Below, piece after piece: positions 1-9,384 of a DNA stretch of 64,000 nt (within the stretch, counting starts at the first letter, position 1; the number at the start of each line of letters is the position of its first letter). A program made the position numbers and the translations under genes. The notes under the pieces were generated by a model. It was not told the DNA's origin and made no database searches. It saw only the letters and a list, made by a program, of their open reading frames with translations. Origin of the DNA: Stereum hirsutum FP-91666 SS1 (taxonomy: Eukaryota; Basidiomycota; Agaricomycetes; Russulales; Stereaceae); contig NW_006763157.1 in the NCBI RefSeq assembly GCF_000264905.1, positions 220,535 to 284,534 on the forward strand. Direction: 5' to 3'.

Positions 1-705
1 CGGAGCCCGACCAGCAGCAAACGTGACGTGTAGAACCTTCGCGGCCCCTCGAGGAGCGTGCCGGATATGGGCCTTGGAGGCAGGAGTGATCTTGGTGGCC
101 ATATTGATAACTTGAGCGGCCGATGCGAGTGGGAAAGCCTTGCCGAGTGCAGCCACGACCTCGGCCTTAGGCTTGGGGCCCCTGCCCACGGCTGCCGCAT
201 AGGACTTGGTAGCCTCATGGGGGCCGTGTGTGGCGGGCTTAGGGTTGGGCGTCGACGTCTTCGACACTTTTGAGGAGGGAGGAGAGGGGGCGTCAGTCTG
301 AGTGCTAACCTCAGTGACGGTCGTTGGTGGTGGGCAAAGCCTGGGCACCAGAGCGCTGAGCGGGGTCCCGGTCATTTGAGACCACTTGAGGAGGAACGCC
401 TGGATAGCGGCCATGGATTGGCCAATATCCTCCGGCGAGGGGCGTGTGGCGAGGTCGGCAAAGTCCGGTTTCGCGAACCAGCCTTGCATAGCCTCGAAAA
501 ACTTGCGTAGTTGTTGAAAGTCGAGAGCGATTTTGCTCTCATCGTCGACGGCCATTTCCTCTGAATCCTCCACCTCGGGGGTGGGGGCTCGCTGGAATGC
601 ACGGTACTGGGGTGTCTGTCGTTGATTCGCCTGTCGTGGTATGTTGGGAGGTCTAGGGGAAGGGGGGAAACGATTCGGAGGGCCGTGGGAATTTTGCCAC
701 GACAT
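1..705 (-). CDS. Non-LTR retrotransposon ORF1 (gag-like) fragment, 3' end beyond window
   Basis: An uninterrupted reading frame of 235 codons runs on the minus strand from ATG at 703-705 (protein start MSWQNSHGPP) off the left edge. The first 50 residues are rich in Pro, Gln and Arg. An acidic helical stretch follows (around residues 65-130), then a Pro/Ser/Thr linker, then a KSYAAAVGRG segment and an Ala-rich part that resembles the N-terminal part of ORF1 proteins of agaricomycete LINE elements. The reverse transcriptase would lie to the left of the window and cannot be seen. There are no introns, unlike almost all other genes here, which fits a mobile element. The family call is by general resemblance only; a host gene with an intronless first exon is the alternative. 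Confidence 0.5.
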   Translation of the reverse strand, partial: MSWQNSHGPPNRFPPSPRPPNIPRQANQRQTPQYRAFQRAPTPEVEDSEEMAVDDESKIALDFQQLRKFFEAMQGWFAKPDFADLATRPSPEDIGQSMAAIQAFLLKWSQMTGTPLSALVPRLCPPPTTVTEVSTQTDAPSPPSSKVSKTSTPNPKPATHGPHEATKSYAAAVGRGPKPKAEVVAALGKAFPLASAAQVINMATKITPASKAHIRHAPRGAAKVLHVTFAAGRAP

Positions 706-1750
706 GACAGTCCGGAGCAAGAGGCGATGCCTTGGGTGTCTTCGTCTCTCTCAGTCTCTCTCTACCGTGTTCCAACAGCGGTCCTCTGCCTTCCTCTGCT
801 GCACACTGTGATTGACAACATTGTACTTACCTCGAAGGGCGGATATACCATTGCTTTTTTATGAAATCTCCCTGAGTGTACTGTGCCATTCTAGAAATCG
901 CGCTCCATCGCGATCTTTATCCGTACCTCCCAACTTTTGGCGACCTAAATGGATTTGAATGGTCATTCTGGACGATCTCTGGCCCTTTATTGACGCTATT
1001 TGTCGAGAATCTGAGCTTCTGGCAGTGCTGCTTTTGTTCTCGACGGTCGAGAGGTAGATGATCGAGTGGGATGAATACCAACAGGTGTAGTTGTGGTACG
1101 GCAATGCAGGTTCGTCTGAGCAGTCTCCTAGTTTTCGCTCGTGCGCTGACAGAGGACGGCATCCTAACCATACCTCATGTTTTTTTTGAGATACCACCAT
1201 ATTCTTCCCCAGTCGCTCAAACTGCCTCGACCAGTATAGACGTCACGAACAGCCAACCCGTCGACCGTCTTCTACCCCGCTTCCCCTTTGAACGCACATC
1301 CATGCTCACCGCTTGGGTCGCGTACTCGACCGCAAGACATACCGCCTTTCGGTATTGAGGTTCTTCTTGTTGTCATCATCGAATCAATCCTTCCCGCTGT
1401 TCGGCCAGAGCCGACCGTCCTGACATTGCACTGCTACACTCGGTGGCTGTCTCCCGTACGTTCTTCACCTTCGTATGCTCCCTTATGCTCTCAGACCTTC
1501 TCTGTGTTTCGCTCCCATCGCTCTTCTCTATGTTTCGATCCCATCCCCGCGCATGCTGGCTAGGCTCCGTTCTCCGTTCTACGGCCTGACATGGTCGCCG
1601 TCGCCACAGTACTCCCGCTACGCGAGTCACATTCGAGCGCCTAAGATTGTCGGTTTGATCTCGGGAATGTGATACTCGTTATACTTGTACAATGGCTAGA
1701 CACTCTGGGCTACATACACTCTTGCCCTCGATCGCCACTACACTGTGGTC
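706..1750. other. Intergenic; contains a block repeated at 8280-8640
   Basis: No coding region could be supported. The part 859-1290 is diverged but clearly similar to 8280-8640: both contain a stretch around GGTTCGTCTGAG followed by AGTCTC, and a later ACGAAC..CC..C.CGAC...CTT.ACCCCGCTT pattern. The similarity does not keep a reading frame, so it is probably upstream non-coding DNA. Confidence 0.5.
859..1290 (+). repeat. Diverged dispersed repeat, copy 1 (partner 8280-8640)
   Basis: Aligns by eye with 8280-8640 in the same orientation. The best matching parts are the GAT.GAG..GG..GAAT run near 1060 and 8370, GGTTCGTCTGAG at about 1110 and 8430, and an ATACCTCxTxTTTT-like end. Identity is roughly two thirds with small indels. 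The partner lies upstream of the ULD gene, so this copy may be a relic of a duplicated 5' region. Confidence 0.45.
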
Positions 1751-1754
1751 CGGG

Positions 1755-3420
1755 AGGGGATACGCAGGGACTGCGGGTATGGTTTAGGGGTACGCCTCTC
1801 CAGACTCTTTTCTTGGTCCCCTTTACTCTTCCGTATCGTCATAATACACGCAGTCTACTTCAAGTCCCAGATCTCATTCCCTTCGGTAGCCCCGTTCATC
1901 GACCACATCTCCGTTCTCCATTGCCTCACGTTTCATTCCAATTCCTCTTTCTGTTTAGTATGACATATAATTGAATATTTGTGCAATAGGTGGTTGATCG
2001 CGATGGTTGGGATTCAATATGTGGCAATGAACATGACAGAGCTGGCTTCCTCTATGCCTACCATTGCATGCCCCTATGTCCTCCCTCTCCTCCTCCCTCA
2101 TCACTCCGAGTCGTCCCTTTCCTTGCCTTCCCCCGTCATATATGCGTATGATGGCGAACTAACAGCTTCTTTGCGTGCTCCGCGCTCGTATCGCAGCTTC
2201 CGGTGGTCTGTATTACGCTGCTACCGTCCTCACACCGGAAGGTTGGGGCCCGCTGGCTTCGTGAATGACTGGCTGGTAAGCCTATTCCACCCTTCCGTTC
2301 CCTTACGGTCCTAATGGAAAATGTAACACATATATTAATGTCGTATGTGCAGGTCAATTGGATCGGTCAGGTCACGGGCGCCCGTCGGTCGATTATGGAT
2401 GTGCTGTACGTGTCGTTCAAGTTCCCCTTAGTCGCGCATACATCGTGCTGAACTACTCGTCATGATACAAACCATGATGTATGCATCCCAGTCTTTCTGG
2501 CCCCTGGCGTACTAAACCTGACCACCCCACCCCTCCCCATCCAGCCTCGCCGCAGCCTCAGTCTAAGACCCCTCCTACGTCTCCACAAACCACCAAACCT
2601 TCCTCCTCACCGTCTCCCTCCTCCTCATCCACGGTGCCATCTCCTCCCTCAGCACGAGACATATAGGTATCTTCAGTTCGGCGTCGACGTGGTTGAATAT
2701 GACTTCTGAGTTATTGTGTTAGTGATTATCCCGAGTACGACTACCAATCGGTCCGATTTCCACTTCTTTTGGGACGCTTGAGGAGTAGGCATTGGTTGGC
2801 TGAATACTCATGCGGATGTCTATGTAGCGAACCACAGTTTAATCCGAGCAGCGAAGTCTTGGGGACTATCTCCGTACGTCCTCGTCCCCTTTATGTCTCG
2901 TTCCTTTCAGCGTCCTTCCCCCGCCAACCAATCAAATCACTAACCTGAGCTCGCATACAACGGACGCAGAACGAAACCGAGTGGCTCAACGGGATCGCCA
3001 TCTTCGTGTCCATCATCTCCGTCATCTATACGATGCGCTTGTTCACTCGTCCGAAGAATGCTCGAACGCGGCGATCGCAAGTCCACAGGCTATTGTGTTG
3101 ACTGCGGAGACGGGCGGGGTGTTGGGTTGGTTCTTGATGCTTGATGCTTGATGCGTACTCCCGCCTACCTCCTGTCGTCTGCCTTTGCGCTAGGGTAATT
3201 TGGTGGTGTAATATAATGCTGACAGTGGGATCGGATGGATAGTGATCGCGTATACGGTGTGAGATATACCCGTAGTCATCGACTCCGAGCTCGGCCAGCC
3301 GTTCGCGGCGCATTGTTTGCAAGTCTTGCCACAGAAGACGGCGATGGCTCACTGTCTCACCATGACTGTGGTGGCGAGGACGAGGCATTGTCGTGCATGT
3401 AGCTAGCCTCAGGCACGGCA
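1755..3420 (+). pseudogene. Amino-acid/GABA permease (APC family) pseudogene
   Basis: Pieces of a fungal amino-acid permease can be read in order on the plus strand: a GTAGMV-stop-G remnant (about 1767-1789); IAMVGIQYVAMNMTELASS (2000-2060); YYAATVLTPEGWGPLAS (2210-2261); VNWIGQVTGARRSIMDV (2353-2405); STNHQTFLLTVSLLLIHG (2580-2636); NETEWLNGIAIFVSIISVIY (2971-3032); a GWIVIAYTV stretch near 3240; and GQPFAAHCLQVLPQKTAMA (3293-3348). These are the usual permease helices, joined in the living gene by introns. Two Trp codons of the family pattern are stops here, TAG at 1785-1787 and TGA at 2262-2264. Further frame breaks occur after about 2700. Nothing downstream restores the C-terminal helices. 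The gene is clearly dead. Confidence 0.8.
3132..3153 (+). repeat. Short tandem repeat, TTGATGC x3
   Basis: Three consecutive TTGATGC units lie inside the permease pseudogene, in a part where the reading frame is already lost. Confidence 0.7.
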
Positions 3421-3479
3421 TGCTGAGGAGTTCGCGGGGGCGAGAAGTACGTGCGCTCGTCTGCTTTTTTCACACGCTC

Positions 3480-3600
3480 AGCTCGGCAAGTGTGAACAAG
3501 GACGACATTATCTTTGCGCGATCCCAAGCTACCATGGCTGTGGTCCAGATATCGCTCTTGTACCCGCTATGTCGACTGGCCATCCAGCTATTGTGAACTG
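3480..3600 (+). repeat. Diverged repeat, copy 1 (partner 9105-9235)
   Basis: The stretch AATC/GATCCxAAGCT...GGCTGTGGTCCAG...CTTGTAC...TCGACTGGC occurs both here and at about 9155-9215, same orientation, with an exact 13 bp GGCTGTGGTCCAG core. Together with the 859-1290/8280-8640 pair it keeps the same order, so the region upstream of the ULD gene seems to have a split copy around the permease pseudogene. Confidence 0.4.
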
Positions 3601-4095
3601 GGGCTATTCAAGTCGATTTTATAAATGTAAATGGTGCCACACATTGGAATGCTCAACCATTCTGATCTTACCGCTATAGACATTCCAGGTTGACCTATGT
3701 AATGTGCCCGAAAGATCCGCGATTGAGCGTCCCACCAAGTAAGTAGTCCTCGTACATGATCTGAAAAAGGTCTGAGTGACAAACCGGGATGATACCAAGA
3801 GATTATAGGTGAGGACACATCCGAGCTGAAAACATGTCACAGAAAGCGTAGTCGGAGTCGGGGACTTGAGGAGGTAGTATGTTGAGATTAAGAGTCGTTC
3901 TTTGAAGTCGGAGATATTCGGTACCAAGAATTGTTTACTTACATAATGAATATCCTACACCCTCCTACACCCTCCTACACCAAGTACATTATTGTAGCAT
4001 CTCGCCACAGAGATCTTCGACTATCTAAACTACGGAAACGCCACAATGATTCGCAAACCTTGAGAACACAAGAGACTCGAGTGATGTAAATAAAA
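3601..4095. other. Intergenic spacer downstream of MYND gene
   Basis: No gene could be supported. It contains a short 10 bp tandem repeat (3953-3981). Confidence 0.5.
3953..3981 (+). repeat. 10 bp tandem repeat CCTACACCCT, about 2.9 units
   Basis: The unit CCTACACCCT is repeated without error. It is too short and not of the TTAGGG type to be telomeric. Confidence 0.8.
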
Positions 4096-5355
4096 CTATG
4101 CGGGGGGATTAGCAACGAGAGAACGAATGGGGGCATATAGCGCATGGCTGAAGACATGTCGTTTGAGCATTTTAACGGCATGTGACTTGTTTTCCCCGTC
4201 TATGAGGCCGCGAATCACCTCTATGTCAAACTGTGTCATGTCTGTCCGCATCTTGAACCGGTTTCCTCGGTCTGCACGGATGAGATTGTTCAAGTATCTA
4301 TGGAAAACAAAATCACATCAGGATCAGTACCGGACGTAAAGAAACAAAGCGTGGTGTAGACAAGATAAACGTACTGAATAGCTATATCTTCATCCAGCGG
4401 CGCCTCAGCTTCTCCTTCGGGCGTGAGATAGTCATATGTGGGCGATGAGCGGGCGTATTTGAGCACACGTTCCGTGAGCGGGATGCAGCAGTCCCATGCT
4501 AATTCGCTCCTGCTGCACGTGAAGTGGATGAAAAAAGGTTTAGTGCCCTTCGGAAACGTTGGGACACATTTGCGCCATATATCCAGTCTCATCCCCGTCA
4601 AGACGTCGCTCTCTGTATTTTTCCCAGCACCAGTGACTTGCACCATTCCCTCTATCTTCTTAGAGGGATCAGGCGCTGACTCCACGATAGCGAAGAAGTC
4701 GTGGATGTCAGACGGCTCGATGGAGAGGTAGACGTGGATCATAGGGGGGTTGTCGTCGCAGTAATCCTCGAACATGTCGAACGAGAAAGCGGCGTAGAGC
4801 TGGAGGTACGTAGAGGTGTACAGGTTGCTGGTGATCGCTTCGATGAACTGGGTTATCCCTGGACCTTCGACCTTGTGACAGTCCGGCTTGTGCTTGGGCC
4901 TTTGAAGATAATCTCAGCATCAGACTGACGACATATAGGGGATATGAAACTTCGGTGACCTACCAATCTTTCAACTGGCACTGAGCGGGGGAAGAAGTCA
5001 AATACATGTCAGTCACATGGATTTATCATGAACAAGATCGTATAGCGTACTTCTTTGGAGCAGTACCACGGCCCCTTGCACTACACGAAAAGATTCCACG
5101 GTTAGCTGACCTCGGGAACATCAGTGTCGCTGAGTGGAAAGAAGGACTTACCCTAGAGCACCTTTTCATGGTCTTTCCTTCTTCTAAATAGCACTCTACA
5201 GTAGAACAGCCAGAACACATAACGGTTCTGACTCCAGCTTCCTTGTCGAGAGACATTGGGAACGGGAGCGAGCCAACGACGTCCTCGTTGTTATCCATTG
5301 TCGCTCGAGTGAGATCCGAAGGATCGACGCTTTGAAGTGTTTCCCTGGAAGACAT
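4096..5355 (-). CDS. MYND-type zinc-finger protein (copy 1)
   Basis: Spliced model on minus, 325 aa: 5355-5152, 5080-5051, 4980-4964, 4899-4375, 4297-4096. The sum is 978 nt and every junction has GT-AG. A MYND finger spans residues 47-91: C47-C50, C66-C69, C75-C79 (in YCSKECQ) and H87-C91 (in KHKPDC). It is split over four exons, one of only 17 nt. MYND fingers bind proline-rich partners and often recruit transcriptional repressors; the partner here is unknown. The rest of the protein (92-325) matches no domain I can name. The spacing between the second and third zinc ligands is longer than usual and holds an extra Cys (C55). A second MYND gene of similar exon plan lies at 38944-40154. Start: first ATG of the open frame, 46 codons before the finger. 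Confidence 0.85.
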
Positions 5356-5998
5356 AGTGCAGAGCAAGAAAGGGATTCCAACAACGAGTGAAAGACAGGT
5401 GGATGGTCCTTGCTACGAAGAGAGAGTGTGAGATGAAAGCAAGTAGCGGGTGGACCGTCGAGTTGAGCCACTTGACGGCGATTGTCGTGTCTTGCCGTGT
5501 CTTGTGTCAAAGTGGCACTGTGACATCACATGATCCCTCCAAATGTGGCCTGTCCTCCTTGGCGGTGATGCTCTGCCATCCGTATGCCAGTGAGAAATAG
5601 TAATAATAATGTGACATTAATTGACCAACAATGCGGTACTCATCGTACCCGCATCGTGCTTTTATCTCTCATAGAAGTATATGTCTTTCGTAGTTTTTTT
5701 CCGTCCTCTCCTCCACCTTGGTCTCGAACAAGGTTGGAAGTAGGCTTGCACAGGTTCCCACGCCAATTCACTACCGTGAAATTGTTTCCATTTGGAGTAC
5801 AAAAATATTCGAAAATTGGGGTCGCTTCTAGTGACAGATATTTAACTGAGAATGGTCGAGCTCGAGGAGAGGGAGGGAGAGGAAGCCCGCGGCGTGTGAC
5901 GCTCGAGACGCCACGCCGTCCCAAGGTTCAACGTGATGACGTCATCCTCATCAGGCCTCCGTGAATTGCCCCGGATTGGAAAAGAAATATATAGAGCT
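5356..5998. other. Intergenic, divergent promoter side of MYND gene
   Basis: Holds the 5' flank of the MYND gene and the left flank of the inverted-repeat element. Small open frames are present on both strands but show no recognisable domain or consistent splicing. Confidence 0.4.
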
Positions 5999-6000
5999 TA

Positions 6001-6103
6001 CAGCCGTTTGCATATGAGATCGGAGTGATGCACGGAGAAAAAAATGGTGTGCCTCAAACCAAACAAAGCCATAAACGGCAGTTCTTTTCCGCGCGCGTCG
6101 GCA
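6001..6103 (+). repeat. Left terminal inverted repeat
   Basis: Begins CAGCCGTTTGCATATGAGAT. It is the inverted partner of 7002-7103. Confidence 0.9.
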
Positions 6104-7001
6104 GTGGCACCGTCGTGCAAAGCTTTGTGCTGTGTGTATACTTTGAAAGTTTCGACAGCCTCTACACTCAAGTCTTTCGTTTATTAGCAAAGGTCTTGCC
6201 ATGACACAATGTGTTTTGTTTCTCAGCTAAAACATTGTACCAATAACAAAGGACATCAAACGAAACCAGAAAAAAGAGTGCAGAATCAGAGAACGTCACG
6301 GTAAACTTACATACAGAGACGGACTACTAGTGTCATACACGTACGGGAGAATAACGCGCCGTGAAGAGCACTCAAACGTGGTACATGTAAGCGAACAGGA
6401 TAGTGTGGTGTGTGGAACGTTGTCCACAGATGTGTCATGCTAGGAGGGAGGAGACGGCGTCTGAACGAGTACATGAGTGGGCATGACGGGTGCATGGCAG
6501 CCGACGACGACGCGTTAAATGTAAACCCTCTCCCGCGAGCGTGCATGTGAACAGTCGAAAGCAAGGAACAAAATATAAATCATAGCTCACCAAAAGAGCC
6601 AGCGACAACCGTACGCCCATCTCGACCTCCGATATTTTTTTCAACCATCACTGTGTCCTACAATTACAACTGCACCTGCAGTGACCAAAGACCGTTGGAG
6701 CTGCCAGATCACTTGAAGACGTGCGGATTCGACCTCGAGGAACACGTAACCCAAACAGCTTGACAGAGTCTGCCCGTGAATGATTCGGCGGAGCGGTTAC
6801 AAGAGCAGCGAGCTGGGGAGGTAGACTCCTTGTGATGAGCCGGTGTACCCAGTATCGCCAGGTGTGTTTGGAGCGAGAATAAAACAGATACCAAGTCTCT
6901 CCGAACGACCCTGAAAGACACTGAAGGCGAGCAGTGGCAGAACGAAGCAGATGCCTGCAGATGCACCAGGTAGTCCGCCCACAGTGCGCCACACAAAGCC
7001 T

Positions 7002-7103
7002 GCCGAAGTCGCGCCGAGAATGACTGCCGTTTATGGTTTTGTTTGGTCGAGACGCGCCATTTTTTTCTCCGCGCATCACTCCGATCTCATATGCAAACGG
7101 CTG
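7002..7103 (-). repeat. Right terminal inverted repeat
   Basis: Ends ATCTCATATGCAAACGGCTG directly before TA. It is the inverted partner of 6001-6103. Confidence 0.9.
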
Positions 7104-7105
7104 TA

Positions 7106-8279
7106 TAAAAGACCGTATTAGGCAAATTCGGTTATCAAGGCCAATAAGTTGCGAAATCAACTACCTCGCTCATTGATATCTTATAGACATCTTACAAGCA
7201 TCGTCAAGCTTGTCGTTTACGACGATAGCGAACGTAGATTTACTCAGCGGGGTTCCTCGGGCTCTCACTGCTCAGTTCTCTGAAACTGCTTTCCCCCCCG
7301 AGACAAAAAAGAAAGAAAGAATAATGACATAGACACTGACTATAGATTTACATAGTACATAAACACAGTACATACACACAGTACATACACACATGGTGTC
7401 CCTCCAACTCCACCCGAGCTGATACTATCCAGTCGCCATCCTACAAGTCCTACCAAAACCCTAACAGCGATGCTTCATGAGGCACTCCGAGGGACACGGC
7501 GGTTGAACGCGTTGACGACGGGAGGGCAAGACAGAAGGCACAGCTACAGCTACAGACCTGAGCAGAAGACATCTACAGCTAGCCCAAGTAGCACAGAGAA
7601 CGCAATCCAGTTCGGCTCATGAGGTCAGCCAGCAGCGTCCAACGTCTAGTCGGCTGTCAAGTCCGAGCGTGCTTATATCAACTCCGAGATATCGTCGTGT
7701 TCGAGCTTCGCGATCAGTGCTTGAGGAAGGCCTACGCAATGATGATGGGTAAACGCTGCGATATCGAAGGTAGAATGGACCTGGCGTCGACGAGGGGTAT
7801 GAGGACAAAGTGAGGCGGAGGTTGTGGTGGTTGGAGAAGACGAAATGGTACGATTTCTAGGCGCATGCGTAGCCGAATTCGCACGATCGACCCGGATCCG
7901 ATCAAAATCCGAGCCCTGTTTGGGGGAGTGGCAGCGGCCAGAGCCACATTGGGCACGGATCCTATTCCTACGAGGTAATGCAACATCCGCAGACACACTT
8001 CTAATTCCCGGCAAGCTTGACTGGGATAAAGAAACTCTCAAGAATTACAAATATACCGTGGCAATCTTCCATGTCTAAATAATCTCCACAATCAACTGTA
8101 TAGCTGGGCCGGGAAGCGTGATGTAAACCGAACGCTTTATATCTTTGTTTGCTCTTTGTCTTTGCGATATCTCCGACCTCAAGCTGCATGATTTCGTTTT
8201 CGATGCATACCTACATCTGGCGATGAATATAATACATTGATGAATTACACCTCTGGTGTTCTCCATGCGCTTGACCAAG
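7106..8279. other. Intergenic; no supported gene
   Basis: Open frames at 7617-8078 on both strands have Ser/Pro/Arg-rich translations typical of shadows. A microsatellite-like tract lies at 7354-7393. Confidence 0.4.
7354..7393 (+). repeat. Tandem repeat, AGTACATACACAC-type unit x3
   Basis: Three units of 13-14 bp, the first with AAACAC in place of ACACAC. Confidence 0.8.
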
Positions 8280-8640
8280 AACCCTACCTATTTCTACCCG
8301 ACCTTTTGGTGACCAAACGCATTAAATTGCTTCTCCGCGATCTTTGGCCCTCTCTCCCTTGACGGTTGGTGAGTAGATGATAGAGTTGGTCGAATGGGAA
8401 ATGCTGTGTGTAAAGCCCGGCGATGAAGGTTCGTCTGAGTAGTCTCGTATTCTCCCTTGGTGTGCTGAAGGGAGGTGTCATTTTAGTGCTATCTATACCT
8501 GTATCTTTTCTTACGCGTCATCAGGTCCTCTTACAGCTTGTAAAAGGACTTCGAATACCCCAGACGTAACGAACCGCCAGCAGCTCGACATATCTTAACC
8601 CCGCTTTTCAGGCGCCCGACCATGTCCTTCGCTTCCGTAT
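8280..8640 (+). repeat. Diverged dispersed repeat, copy 2 (partner 859-1290)
   Basis: See 859-1290. This copy lies about 0.75 kb upstream of the ULD gene start. Confidence 0.45.
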
Positions 8641-9384
8641 CAAACACAAAAAATATTCCTTTGAATGTTGATAGTACTCACTCTAACGTTTGTCGAGGTC
8701 GGATTCCCTAGAGACCGGTATGTTCTTCACCATTCTATAGTTATCTATATTCTTCACTCCCTTTCGGCCCTGCTGTCGCGCATGGCCACTTGTCGCTCGT
8801 TCTTTCTCTCATCGCTGTCAGTGGCCAAAATTTTCCCGCCATCGGCATCGTCGGCGACCGCTGGCGACTGACAGCAGCCCAAACTGGCCGCTCGCTAATG
8901 TATCGGGGTGTACATTGTAACCAAGGCGGATCGCTTTATATCAAGGCTAGGGCTGTGAGTTCGACTCTCATGGATGGTCCGAAATCGAGCTAAGCCGTTT
9001 ATCTTGCTCCATCCATAAATCTCCTTCGACGCGTAGTTCCTCCCACTTATACGGCTCGCTCTGACAAACACACGTGCACACCCGTGTCCGTTCATCCAGT
9101 AAGTGAACGATGCTTCCGCACGGGGTCTTATCTCTGCACAATCCGAAGCTTTGCCTGGCTGTGGTCCAGGCACCGATTTTGTACTCATTTCGTCGACTGG
9201 CTGCTTCGTTGCATCGGTTATCTTGTGCTCGTGACGGAAAGAGAATGCTGTACCATGGAGACCTCGTTGGCGTTTCCCAGCGTCTGTGCCACCGTCATTG
9301 TGGGAGCAGATGGACTTGATATGCACACATACGCCTGCGCGTCGTTACCCTCACTCTCGTATCTCTCCTCTGTGCTTGACGTCC
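8641..9384. other. 5' flank of the ULD-type gene
   Basis: No exon could be supported. The second repeat pair (9105-9235, partner 3480-3600) lies here. An open frame continues upstream of the chosen ATG at 9385, but it has no recognisable domain, so it was not added to the protein. Confidence 0.4.

Larger units (their letters stand above)
6001..7103. mobile_element. Non-autonomous DNA transposon with ~100 bp TIRs and TA target duplication
   Basis: Positions 6001-6103 and 7002-7103 are inverted copies. The first 30 bases, beginning CAGCCGTTTGCATATGAG, are identical; the remainder differs by a few substitutions and one indel and ends in AAACGGCAGT and GGCAG. The element is flanked by TA at 5999-6000 and 7104-7105, the target duplication of Tc1/mariner-pogo type elements. 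The 0.9 kb interior has only short unrelated frames and no DDE/D transposase that I can see, so it must be mobilised in trans. Several TIR differences are CG in the right arm against CA or TG in the left, consistent with CpG decay in the left arm. Confidence 0.85.

Noticed and set aside
3953..3981. Telomere-like C-rich repeat
   Set aside because: The unit is CCTACACCCT, only about three copies, and internal to ordinary sequence; not a fungal TTAGGG telomere.
6648..7160. 170-codon open frame within the inverted-repeat element as transposase
   Set aside because: No DDE/D motif or helix-turn-helix is seen, and it runs through the right TIR and the TA boundary.
8915..8985. tRNA-like T-arm (GTGAG TTCGACT CTCAT)
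   Set aside because: No matching acceptor stem or D-arm is found at the right distance upstream; it is likely chance.
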